From Algoriphagus sp. TR-M9 (GTDB taxonomy: Bacteria > Bacteroidota > Bacteroidia > Cytophagales > Cyclobacteriaceae), in the NCBI RefSeq assembly GCF_027594545.1, contig NZ_CP115160.1, forward strand, positions 1,559,001 to 1,623,000: 64,000 nt of DNA, given 5' to 3'. The notes under the pieces were generated by a model. That model saw nothing but the letters and a program-made list of their open reading frames with translations. It had not been told where the DNA came from and did no database searches. Numbering within the stretch: the stretch's first letter is position 1; every line of letters starts with the position of its first letter. Both the position numbers and the translations under genes were made by a program. This document shows, one piece after another, positions 20,361 to 28,697 of the stretch.

Positions 20361-21521
20361 ATGCTTGATTTTAATCTCAAAGGAAAAGTTTTTATCACCT
20401 GTAAGGATCGCTCCGTTTCTTACCTAGAAAAGGAAGTTCGTGAACTTGGTTTTGTGCCTGAATCTGTCAGCAGAACAGGCTTAGAAATCTCGGCCAGTAT
20501 GGAGGAGTGCATGGATCTTAACCTGCACTTGCGAACTGCCTCTCAGGTTCTATATGAAATTAAATCTTTCTACCTGCGCCATGCCAACGATATCTACAGA
20601 AGATTCAAGGCTATTCCTTGGGAGGATTACTTGGATGTGGATGGGTATTTTTCAGTGAGTTCTGTTGCTGATAATGAGAGTGTTACTACCCCGCTTATTG
20701 TGAATGTGAAGGCTAAGGATGCCATTGTGGACAGGTTTCGTGAACTGAAGGGGAGAAGGCCTGACTCTGGGTCAGACTTTGATGGATTGGTGTTTCAGGT
20801 TTTTTGGAAGGGAACCCAATGCTCCGTTTACATCAATACCTCCGGCGAGACTTTAGCCAAGCATGGGTATAGAAAGATACCGGGCAAGGCGCCTATGATG
20901 GAAGCTTTGGCGGCATCCACCATTTATGCTACTGAGTGGAATACCCGTGTGCCCTTTATCAATCCTATGTGTGGATCAGGAACTCTGGCTATAGAAGCAG
21001 CTTTGATGGCGACCAAACGATATCCCGGGCTGTTTAGGGATCACTATTCATTTCAGCATATTTTAGGATATGATGAGCAGGCATTTTTGGCCAAAAAGAA
21101 AAAGCTTGAAAATAAAATTGAAGAAATCCCTGAGTTAAAAATCATTGCCTCAGATATTTCGCTTCAGGCAATCTCCTTTGCTCAGGAAAATGCCATCACG
21201 GCAGGTGTGGATCACATGATTGAATTTGAGGTGTGTGATTTTGCAGAAACTCCCATTCCAGAAAGACCTAGAGGCGTAATCATGTTCAATCCTGAATATG
21301 GGGAAAGGCTAGGGGAGAATGCTGAGCTGGAAGAAACCTACAGGAGAATGGGGGATTTCATGAAGCAGGAATGCGCCGGGTACCGTGGCTATATTTTCAC
21401 GGGAAATATGGAATTGGCTAAAAAGATTGGTCTAAAAGCAAGCCGTAGAATCGAGTTTTGGAACGGCACGATTGACTGTCGCTTACTCAAGTACGATTTG
21501 TATGCGGGGAAAAAAGATTAG
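20361..21521 (+). CDS. THUMP-domain class I SAM-dependent RNA methyltransferase (RlmL N-terminal-like)
   Basis: The 386-residue protein has an N-terminal ferredoxin-like/THUMP region (about 1-160), then a Rossmann methyltransferase (about 165-375) with the SAM-binding NPMCGSGTLAIEAALMA and the catalytic motif NPEYGERL in place of the commoner NPPYGERL. It resembles YcbY/RlmL-N and YpsC, which make N2-methylguanosine in 23S rRNA; the exact target is inferred. The frame also reads from a TTG six bases upstream. Its last 39 codons and 3' flank are repeated downstream as a tandem duplication. Confidence 0.88.
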   Translation: MLDFNLKGKVFITCKDRSVSYLEKEVRELGFVPESVSRTGLEISASMEECMDLNLHLRTASQVLYEIKSFYLRHANDIYRRFKAIPWEDYLDVDGYFSVSSVADNESVTTPLIVNVKAKDAIVDRFRELKGRRPDSGSDFDGLVFQVFWKGTQCSVYINTSGETLAKHGYRKIPGKAPMMEALAASTIYATEWNTRVPFINPMCGSGTLAIEAALMATKRYPGLFRDHYSFQHILGYDEQAFLAKKKKLENKIEEIPELKIIASDISLQAISFAQENAITAGVDHMIEFEVCDFAETPIPERPRGVIMFNPEYGERLGENAELEETYRRMGDFMKQECAGYRGYIFTGNMELAKKIGLKASRRIEFWNGTIDCRLLKYDLYAGKKD

Positions 21522-21672
21522 GAATTTCGGAGGTAGTTTTCCCGCTGCTATTCGCAGAAAAGAAACGCAGATTAGCGCAGATCTATGAATTGTGAATCAG
21601 CGTAAATCTGCGAATTTAATCAGCGAAAATCAGCGGGAAACACTTTACGTTATTGATGATCCTCTCTCAGCC
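21405..21672. repeat. Tandem duplication, unit 1 (268 bp)
   Basis: It covers the last 39 codons of the methyltransferase, the intergenic hairpin-rich sequence and a degraded copy of the DUF4301 3' end (21661-21670 match 21928-21937). Unit 2 follows directly at an offset of 268 bp. In the first 230 bases I see one substitution (21413 versus 21681) and one 1-base deletion. Confidence 0.9.
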
Positions 21673-21939
21673 AATATGGAGTTGGCTAAAAAGATTGGTC
21701 TAAAAGCAAGCCGTAGAATCGAGTTTTGGAACGGCACGATTGACTGTCGCTTACTCAAGTACGATTTGTATGCGGGGAAAAAAGATTAGGAATTTCGGAG
21801 GTAGTTTTCCCGCTGCTATTCGCAGAAAAGAAACGCAGATTAGCGCAGATCTATGAATTGTGAATCAGCGTAAATCTGCGAATTAATCAGCGAAAATCAG
21901 CGGGAAACACTTTACCTTACTGGTGTTCCTCTCTCAGCA
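21673..21939. repeat. Tandem duplication, unit 2 (267 bp)
   Basis: This carries a second copy of the methyltransferase C-terminal codons ending at 21789, with no start or upstream domain, and runs into the intact DUF4301 3' end. The 65-codon open frame at 21592-21789 is a by-product, not a gene. Confidence 0.9.
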
Positions 21940-23428
21940 AATCATTCACTGTCTTCACTGGATTGAAGGTAATCAGAGGCACTTCCACGAAGATGGTGTT
22001 CCAACCGGCCATTGCGCCATTCCAAAGACCAGGTAATTCCAAGGCTTTCAGGTTTTTACCACTTTTAGATTTCTCGGTGATAAATCCTGTCATCATATCC
22101 CTGAATTCCAATAAATCAAAGGATTCACCCTTGTAGTCCCGGGTACCGCAGACCAAATCCACAGGATTGAAGTGGGTCGCTTTATTGAAGTGGTCTTTGG
22201 AGGATGGGTCATTTAAATCGATCTGGGCAGTTTCTAATATTTGTAGCGACTGGAAACCATCATCTTCCATCACCCAGAAAGGTCCGCCTCCAGGTTCTCC
22301 TGTATTTTTTACCATACCACAGACACGAATTGGTCGGTTCAGTTTCATTTTGAGAAATGCCGATTTGGCCTCCTCAGACAAGGAAGAAAAGCCTTCCGGT
22401 AGTTTGCCGCCCAATTCATTCGTGAAAACATTCGCTGCGAAACTTACACATTCTTCATCTTGTTGGCTTTCTAATCTGCGTAGTGCCTCAAAAACTTTTT
22501 CCTGAGCTTCCAGCAGCAATCCGCCAATGGCCATTTTGTAATCTACCGTAGTGGGCTTCAAACGGTCCGGCACTACATTGTCTATGTTTTTGATGAAAAT
22601 AAGATCTGCCGAGATATCATTCAGGTTTTCTAGCAAAGCTCCATGACCGGCAGGTCTGAAAAGTATGCTGTCGTCATCTTCGGTAAAGGGTGTGTTGTCC
22701 ATATTTACCGCAATGGTATCGGTGGACTTCTTTTGTTGGGAATATGATATCTGGAAAGTACATCCATGTTCTTTTTCAAGAGCGGGAAGGATGGCGTCTA
22801 TTTCAACTTTGAATTTGGACTCATGTTCTGGAGAAACGGTGAAGTGGATTTTCACTGTGTTCCCTTTGCCTTTGGCATATTGAATGCCTTCAATCAAATG
22901 CTCATAGGCGGGAGTTCTACGCTGATCCGTATAGCTATGAAATTTTAGTAAGCCTTTCGGTAAGTTGCCATACCCCAAGCCTTCATCCAAAAGCAAGGCT
23001 GCTAAAATACCTTTGTAATCCTTGGTGTCAAGTTTCAAGTTGATGCTGCTCCCTTCAGCTTCCAGCACCTCATTCAGATCATCGTAAAAGGCGAAGTTCT
23101 CGATATTGTTCATGAACTTTTGCACAAAAGCTGATTTGGAGAGGTCTCCGTCACCATCTAAGAAGGCAAATAAATCTTTAAACATTCTGGAAGCGGCTCC
23201 AGAAGCAGGAACGAACTTTAAGACTTCTACTTTAGAGGCTTTTTCCGGATAGGTCATTAAGTAATGTCTTAACTCCTTATCGCTCAAAACTTTTATTCCA
23301 TTTCCAGGTGTGGCAGGGGCGGTAATGTTTAGAAATGGAAAGCCATTCTCGAAATGTTGTATTTGTTGTGCTACAGTGTCAGGGTTCATTCCCTGAGACA
23401 AAATCTTTGTTTTTAAGGCTGCGTCCAT
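21917..23428 (-). CDS. DUF4301 family protein
   Basis: At 503 residues this matches the length of the Bacteroidota DUF4301 family. The conserved N-terminal segment VLKFVPASGAASRMFKDL is clear at about residues 70-90, and the RPAGHGALLENLND motif is present. The nucleotide-sugar-transferase-like pattern (SGAASRM and the later GHGAL) hints at a nucleotidyltransferase fold, but no function is established. The frame opens at a TTG 30 bases upstream; the ATG at 23428 is preferred. Its last codons lie inside the tandem duplication and were copied into unit 1 in degraded form. Confidence 0.88.
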   Translation of the reverse strand: MDAALKTKILSQGMNPDTVAQQIQHFENGFPFLNITAPATPGNGIKVLSDKELRHYLMTYPEKASKVEVLKFVPASGAASRMFKDLFAFLDGDGDLSKSAFVQKFMNNIENFAFYDDLNEVLEAEGSSINLKLDTKDYKGILAALLLDEGLGYGNLPKGLLKFHSYTDQRRTPAYEHLIEGIQYAKGKGNTVKIHFTVSPEHESKFKVEIDAILPALEKEHGCTFQISYSQQKKSTDTIAVNMDNTPFTEDDDSILFRPAGHGALLENLNDISADLIFIKNIDNVVPDRLKPTTVDYKMAIGGLLLEAQEKVFEALRRLESQQDEECVSFAANVFTNELGGKLPEGFSSLSEEAKSAFLKMKLNRPIRVCGMVKNTGEPGGGPFWVMEDDGFQSLQILETAQIDLNDPSSKDHFNKATHFNPVDLVCGTRDYKGESFDLLEFRDMMTGFITEKSKSGKNLKALELPGLWNGAMAGWNTIFVEVPLITFNPVKTVNDLLREEHQ

Positions 23429-23527
23429 GGTTTTTGGGTTGTAAAAATGATAACTCAAGATAGCAGGCTAATTTACTTTGCTCAAACTTGAGCGCTACTT
23501 TTTGAGATTTATTTTCAAATCATCTTA

Positions 23528-24280
23528 CTAAATCCCCATCCTTTTCATGAATTCTTCTCGTTTGGAATTCGATATACTTACCTGCTTATCATTATTCATC
23601 ACGATGTAGCCTCCTTCTGATTTGATAAATTTTTTAACCTCATCCAGATTGATCAGAAAACTATTGTGAACCCGCATGAAATTCATGTCAGCAAGAAGGG
23701 TTTCATACTCTTTGAGATTCTTGCTGACCACCAATTTGCGGTTGTCAGTCAAATGAAAGTCCGTGTAGGAGCCATTCGCTTCGCAATAGCTGATATGATT
23801 GGCAGGGATAAATTCCATCCCCTCAGCCGTAGAAAGACAAATCCTCCGGTTTTCAGGATTTGATATTTGAAAATTCATAAGAAGATTCTCCAGCATATGC
23901 TGTCTGGACTCTGACGCTATCAGTGCATTTACTTTTTGAACTGCCGCTAACAATTCATCCAAGTCGATCGGTTTCAGAAGGTAGTCTATTGAACTGTATT
24001 TAATTGCCCTGATGGCATAGTGCTCAAAAGCCGTCGTGAATATCAAGTGAAAATCCAGATGTTTTACCTGTTGGATCACGTCGAATCCGGTGCCAGTCTG
24101 AAGCTCAATATCCATGAACACCAAGTTGGGTCGTAAAGAAGAGATCTTTTCTATTGCTTCTTCTACATTGGAGGCCGTTTCTACTAGCTCCACCTGAGGA
24201 CAGTATTCTGTCAAAAATGCTTTGAGGGTCTCCCTGCTATGGAATTCATCCTCTACGATGATCACTTGCAATGTTTTCAT
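23528..24280 (-). CDS. LytTR-family response regulator
   Basis: The 250-residue protein has a receiver domain (1-120) with acidic pocket VEDE, phospho-acceptor Asp57 in FMDIEL and Lys in the LLKPID segment. A LytTR DNA-binding domain follows (about 145-250), with YCEANGSYTDFHL and MRVHNSFLINLDEV. The start at 24280 is fixed by the ATGA overlap with the upstream kinase stop; an extended reading to 24358 is unlikely. It is the output of the three-gene sensor operon. The phased boxes at 27380-27533 upstream of the operon are its most likely target, by inference. Confidence 0.93.
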   Translation of the reverse strand: MKTLQVIIVEDEFHSRETLKAFLTEYCPQVELVETASNVEEAIEKISSLRPNLVFMDIELQTGTGFDVIQQVKHLDFHLIFTTAFEHYAIRAIKYSSIDYLLKPIDLDELLAAVQKVNALIASESRQHMLENLLMNFQISNPENRRICLSTAEGMEFIPANHISYCEANGSYTDFHLTDNRKLVVSKNLKEYETLLADMNFMRVHNSFLINLDEVKKFIKSEGGYIVMNNDKQVSISNSKREEFMKRMGI

Positions 24281-26100
24281 TGTTTTGGAATTTTGATGCT
24301 CACTTTTGTTCCTTGTTCTAGATCTTCTATTTGTATGTAATCTTCTGAAGAAGTCCATTTATTCCCCAGCCGCAATCTTTCGAAGGTAAGGTTCATTCCT
24401 CGGGAAGGTCGGTAGTTTGTCCCTTTCAGTGCTGCGGCGGCTTTTCTTCCTATTCCATTGTCTTCTACTTCGCAGAGGATGAATTCTTTTTGATCGAAAA
24501 ATCGGATTGTTAGTTTCTTTTCAGGAGACTTTTTCGTCATGAGTCCATGTTTGATGGAATTCTCTACGAAGGGCTGTACAATCATCATTGGCACCTCTTC
24601 ATAGCACAAATTAGAGTCTTTTGGCACGATAACTTCATATAAAAAAGCATGGTCAAATCGCAACGATTCCAGATCCAGGTAAACTTTCAATAGCTCTATC
24701 TCTTTTTCTAAAGTGACATGAACATCTATAGAATTTTCCAAAACCTGACGTACAAACTTGCTGAACTTAGAGAGGTATTTTAAAGCGGCCTCTTTTTGTC
24801 CGCTGCTAATTAAGTATTGGATGGAGCTCAGGCTGTTGAAAATAAAGTGGGGATTGATTTGTGCCCGGAGTGCACCGAGTTTAGTCTGAAACGTTTCCCG
24901 CTCTGCTTCTCTTTTTTCTGTAATAATAGTCTTGATTTTATAAGAAAGGCCTAGTGCGAAAATGGTGCTCTCGATTGCGGATCCAGTGACCATATAGTCC
25001 AAATCCAATAAGAACATAGTCAGCAACGCTCCCGTCGTGAAAACTATGGTGCCCGCAATCACGAAATATACCAGTTTTCCTTTGTAGAATTTCCACAAAT
25101 ATCCTACTCCAACAAAGGCAAAAGTGGCCATGAAATACCTTTGCCAATTCATAAGTGTAGCCTGCAGCGGACTATAAGGATTGAAAATGATAATTAAACT
25201 TACTACTACGAGAAAAGTGCAAAGTAAAACTATTATGCCTTTGACAACGCGATCAAATTTTGGCAGATGCTTTGGGAATTCAAGAAAATGCCGAATGAAA
25301 AGTAGATAGAAAGTATTGATGCAAACCTGAGCAACAGTGGTGAACCAAAAGAAAAAATGACTGTGTTCGTAACCGAAATTTGCAGCTAGGTAAGGGCTTA
25401 TTCTGGAATAATAAATTAGTTGGAACAAGAGAAAAAGGCCGTAATAAATGTATTGGCGCTCTTTCATATTGAAAAATAAAATCAAGTTGAACACCATCAG
25501 CACTGAGGCTACTCCCAAAAAGAAAAATGCCAAAACTTGACTTTTGAAAGAGCTAATACTCAAAAAAGTAGAAAATAACAGATGGTCTTCGGGAGTGCTG
25601 AAGGCAAAAGTTTTATTGGAAAGATTGGGAGTCGCTCTTAGAAACTCGGACAGCACATAAATCTTTGTCCCATCAATTAAATCTTTGACTGCCAGTGGGA
25701 TATAAAATGGACTTTCCAGGTTAGTTCGTTGAAGCGCATTTTGTTCCAAGGTACTGTAAACCAAGGGCAGGAGTACTCCATTTCTATCAATATAAACTGC
25801 CCCTTTTTCCACTCCATAGGGATAAAAATAGATAGAATCGTGTCCAGAGATTTTGCTCTGCTGATCACTTAGATCGATTTCAAACCAATACTGAATGCCT
25901 GATTTCGCAATACCCAGATTTTCTGTTGATCCATACATTCCCCTACGACCAAAATCAACCGCCTCGTTGATTTTAATAACGGAGTCAATTTGAAGGACTT
26001 TTGGGTGTAAAGGCTCTTGATGGATTATCGGTTTTTCTTGCGCAAGAATAGCATGGTCAATCAAAAAGTAAAAAAGCAGAAAAATGTAAAATGCCTTCAT
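24277..26100 (-). CDS. 7TMR-DISM sensor histidine kinase (LytS/His_kinase family)
   Basis: This 607-residue protein has a signal peptide (1-20), an extracellular 7TMR-DISM sensing domain (about 35-170), seven transmembrane helices (about 185-385), and a His_kinase core with His418 in QINPHFIFNS. The ATPase is intact: N-box VENSIKHG and G1 box VEDNGIGR. It is translationally coupled on both sides by ATGA overlaps, so the three proteins are made together. It should phosphorylate the LytTR regulator downstream. The stimulus is unknown. Confidence 0.93.
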   Translation of the reverse strand: MKAFYIFLLFYFLIDHAILAQEKPIIHQEPLHPKVLQIDSVIKINEAVDFGRRGMYGSTENLGIAKSGIQYWFEIDLSDQQSKISGHDSIYFYPYGVEKGAVYIDRNGVLLPLVYSTLEQNALQRTNLESPFYIPLAVKDLIDGTKIYVLSEFLRATPNLSNKTFAFSTPEDHLLFSTFLSISSFKSQVLAFFFLGVASVLMVFNLILFFNMKERQYIYYGLFLLFQLIYYSRISPYLAANFGYEHSHFFFWFTTVAQVCINTFYLLFIRHFLEFPKHLPKFDRVVKGIIVLLCTFLVVVSLIIIFNPYSPLQATLMNWQRYFMATFAFVGVGYLWKFYKGKLVYFVIAGTIVFTTGALLTMFLLDLDYMVTGSAIESTIFALGLSYKIKTIITEKREAERETFQTKLGALRAQINPHFIFNSLSSIQYLISSGQKEAALKYLSKFSKFVRQVLENSIDVHVTLEKEIELLKVYLDLESLRFDHAFLYEVIVPKDSNLCYEEVPMMIVQPFVENSIKHGLMTKKSPEKKLTIRFFDQKEFILCEVEDNGIGRKAAAALKGTNYRPSRGMNLTFERLRLGNKWTSSEDYIQIEDLEQGTKVSIKIPKQ

Positions 26101-27293
26101 TTATGGGCTAGATTGGGAAAAATAAGTTTTACAGACTTTAAAGTACTACTCTTATCCTGGGCAGTTCTTTCTACTACCTCTGATCGTATTTCGAACGGTC
26201 GTATTTCATTTAATAAACTCACATATTCTTGCCAAGGAGTTAAGCTTTTGAAATAGTTTGAAGTCTCATCCTGATGGTTCAAAGAGCTCAAATTATTGAT
26301 CATTACATTGAATTTAACTTCTGTTGGCGAGATATGAAAACCTAATTCTATTTCAGAATTTCCATTTGATTTGGAAATGTTTTCCTCTAATAAGTTTTCG
26401 ATTAGGCTTTGGACTATAATAGCAGGGATTCTTGCCTGAGGATGATTCTTTATGTTTCCAGATGAAATTTTGTAGATGAGCTTGTTTTCATATCGCAATT
26501 TTTGGAGCTGTAGATACCAATCTAGCATTTGTAGCTCTTCCTTTACTAATACAGATTCTTTGTCTATCTGACCCATGAAATAGCGGAGAAGCTTCCCAAA
26601 TACACTCAGGAACCGTAAGGACTTTATCTTGTCCTCCAATATAATATAGTGTTGAATCGCATTCAGAGAATTGAATACAAAATGGGGGCTAAGCTGCGCG
26701 GAAAGCACTTCCATTTGTAGTTTGGTGGCTTTTTGTTTGATTTTCCATCGTTCCAATTCAGACTCTTTGATAGTTTCCAGTGCTCTAATATGTGCTATTC
26801 TCCCAGCGTAAATGGAAGCCACCGCAAGGAGTATTTTCAGGTGTTGATTGGTGAAAAAATCAGGCTGGGAGTTTTCACTGTCAATTACCCCAATCACCTT
26901 TCCCATGAGTAAGATAGGGACGGCAATTTCAGAAAGTCTGCAAACATCGTCTTTGATGTAGTTGGGTTCGAGTCGGGTATCAGCTATTAGTCTTGGAATC
27001 CCTGTAGATGCTACCTGTCCAGTAATACCTTCTCCTATTTTTATTCTTAGGGGATTCAGTATTTTTTTACCTTCTGGATTTTTGGGGCCAATAGCAGCTT
27101 TCTGCTCTAGGTATTCACCGGTACGATCTAACAAATAGACCACAGCATCTTCAAAATCTAGGATGGAAATACAATTTTTTACCATATCCCAAAGAATTTC
27201 TTCCTCAGTCTCCAACTCGGTTATTGAATCGGAAAAGTGAAGTAGAATCTCTTCGATTTCAGCAGGACTGATAGGTGTTTTGCGATTTTTCAC
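26097..27293 (-). CDS. GAF-domain LytS-type histidine kinase with degenerate ATPase domain
   Basis: The 398-residue soluble protein starts at GTG (no ATG fits; a stop lies upstream in frame). A GAF domain covers about 20-165. The dimerisation/His box follows (His204 in LSPHFVFNSL), then a region aligning with the ATPase. The N-box reads ENLLEEN (299-305) and the expected DNGIG box reads INNLSSLN, so ATP binding is probably lost. It may be a pseudokinase or phospho-relay subunit of the co-operonic 7TM kinase. First gene of the operon; divergent from the lipoprotein gene across the 27380-27533 array. Confidence 0.85.
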   Translation of the reverse strand: MKNRKTPISPAEIEEILLHFSDSITELETEEEILWDMVKNCISILDFEDAVVYLLDRTGEYLEQKAAIGPKNPEGKKILNPLRIKIGEGITGQVASTGIPRLIADTRLEPNYIKDDVCRLSEIAVPILLMGKVIGVIDSENSQPDFFTNQHLKILLAVASIYAGRIAHIRALETIKESELERWKIKQKATKLQMEVLSAQLSPHFVFNSLNAIQHYIILEDKIKSLRFLSVFGKLLRYFMGQIDKESVLVKEELQMLDWYLQLQKLRYENKLIYKISSGNIKNHPQARIPAIIVQSLIENLLEENISKSNGNSEIELGFHISPTEVKFNVMINNLSSLNHQDETSNYFKSLTPWQEYVSLLNEIRPFEIRSEVVERTAQDKSSTLKSVKLIFPNLAHK

Positions 27294-27379
27294 TAAGTAA
27301 TCAATTTAAACTTCTGGTAAGAATTTTACCGGGGCTAAGAATTGAAATCTACTTATTCCACTTGTCAAAAAGTAAGACT

Positions 27380-27533
27380 ATTAATGAATGGTGCTTTTCG
27401 ATTGATGAAATTAGGTTTTCAATTGATAGCCTGATTTTTGGCTTAAAATCCCTTTAAATCAGTGTTTTATCAGATTTTTTCGGCTATCAATCAGAATCGT
27501 GTATTCATCAATCCGAATAGCTAATTCATCGAT
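27380..27533. promoter_or_regulatory. Mirror-symmetric array of six 6-bp boxes at 21-bp spacing
   Basis: On the + strand ATTAAT starts at 27380, ATTGAT at 27401 and ATTGAT at 27422. Inverted copies ATCAAT, ATCAAT and ATCGAT start at 27486, 27507 and 27528. Every step within a triplet is 21 bp, and all three nested pairs share the midpoint 27456.5. Flanking bases also mirror: ATTGATAGCC with GGCTATCAAT, and ATTGATGAA with TTCATCAAT. This suits a phased binding array for the divergent promoters, plausibly bound by the LytTR regulator, whose family binds direct repeats about two helical turns apart. Confidence 0.8.
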
Positions 27534-27627
27534 TTGGCAAAAATTATTGGTTGGCCTGCAGCTAAGTTTGAAGTGTTCGAAGAGAAAAGCTCTTCAGTAA
27601 AAGCAACCAATTAAATTTTATAAAATC

Positions 27628-28647
27628 ATGAAAAAGTATCTTTTTATTATCGGAGTGGGAGCCATGTTAATCAGCACATCATGTGATCCACAGAATGAAG
27701 AATCTTTATTTTCTGACGTAGATCAGGCAGTACTAGAAAGTAAGGAAGGTGACCCAAATGCCAGGTTAGGAAGAAACGATGGGTTTGCTCAGCAGAAGCT
27801 TGCCATTAATTATGAAGTTGCCGAGAAGGCCTATTATGCGGTGATGAGAGAATTACCGCCGAATAAAGTTAAAGCCATCATGGCATCAAGTGATGACCAA
27901 GCCTATGTACTGAAAAATGTGATCATATCCTCAATGAAAATTTTTGACGAAACGGTGATGGATAATGGACATAAGATAAGTGACTTAGCCAAAAGGAACC
28001 ATGCTGCCTTGGCGGGAGACGAGCACGAAATAGAGTATGACCTGACTGCTGGTGCCTTGAGAGCTGCTTCTGGATACCTTAAAATTGGAGATATCAAAGG
28101 AGAATCCACAGATCATACTTACCCAGTGGCTGAAATTTTTGAATGGATAGGCAATGGCAAAGCTGGAAGAAAAGGTAACCCTTGGAATGATAGCATACCA
28201 CCTGTAAAAGCACCGGAAGCAGCTGGCCTTGGTGAGTTTATTTTGGGTCTTAGTCCGAGAAATAGTGATCCTCAAAGTCTAAATGAAGGTCTAAACCAAC
28301 TTGAAATTGATTCTGGAATGGATCCTGTGTTAGCTGCCCTTTTACTTCCTGCTATTCAAAAAGTACGCGAAGCAGCGAAGCCAAATCCTAAGTCAAGAGG
28401 AAAAGCAGATATTCTAATTGAAAGTTTATCGAATTATGGGCTAGATCCTGAGGCTGACTTAAGTGCCATGTATCAAATAGGCGGAATGGGAGCTATAGGC
28501 TTACTTGCAAGTGAGGATTACGACTCTGAAGGAGATGTGGATTGGGCTGCTATCCAGTTAAATAGAAAGAAATTTGAGTTTGAAATGTATCTACTGTGGG
28601 AAAAATTCTGGGACAAACATCACACCGATCCAACTACAGGTAGGTAA
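27628..28647 (+). CDS. Uncharacterised lipoprotein, divergent from the LytTR operon
   Basis: The 339-residue protein has a leader ending LISTSC with the lipidated Cys at 19. The rest is soluble and acidic with no domain I recognise. A segment LLLPAIQKVREAA (238-250) closely resembles the stretch after the N-terminal helix in planctomycete DUF1559 pseudopilins, but there is no type IV pilin leader. Its promoter region contains the 21-bp phased box array, so it is a candidate target of the neighbouring signalling system. A terminator follows directly. Confidence 0.75.
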   Translation: MKKYLFIIGVGAMLISTSCDPQNEESLFSDVDQAVLESKEGDPNARLGRNDGFAQQKLAINYEVAEKAYYAVMRELPPNKVKAIMASSDDQAYVLKNVIISSMKIFDETVMDNGHKISDLAKRNHAALAGDEHEIEYDLTAGALRAASGYLKIGDIKGESTDHTYPVAEIFEWIGNGKAGRKGNPWNDSIPPVKAPEAAGLGEFILGLSPRNSDPQSLNEGLNQLEIDSGMDPVLAALLLPAIQKVREAAKPNPKSRGKADILIESLSNYGLDPEADLSAMYQIGGMGAIGLLASEDYDSEGDVDWAAIQLNRKKFEFEMYLLWEKFWDKHHTDPTTGR

Positions 28648-28669
28648 TTATTAAACACCTAATTAATTC

Positions 28670-28697
28670 AAAAAGCTCTGATTATTCAGGGCTTTTT
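28670..28697. terminator. Bidirectional terminator between the lipoprotein gene and pxpC
   Basis: Arms AAAAAGC (28670-28676) and GCTTTTT (28691-28697), with inner TCTGA/TCAGG pairing. It overlaps the last codons of pxpC. Confidence 0.75.

Noticed and set aside
21592..21789. 65-codon open frame that looks like a small methyltransferase fragment
   Set aside because: It is the duplicated C-terminal codons in unit 2 of the tandem repeat, joined to spacer sequence; no start signal or domain is present.
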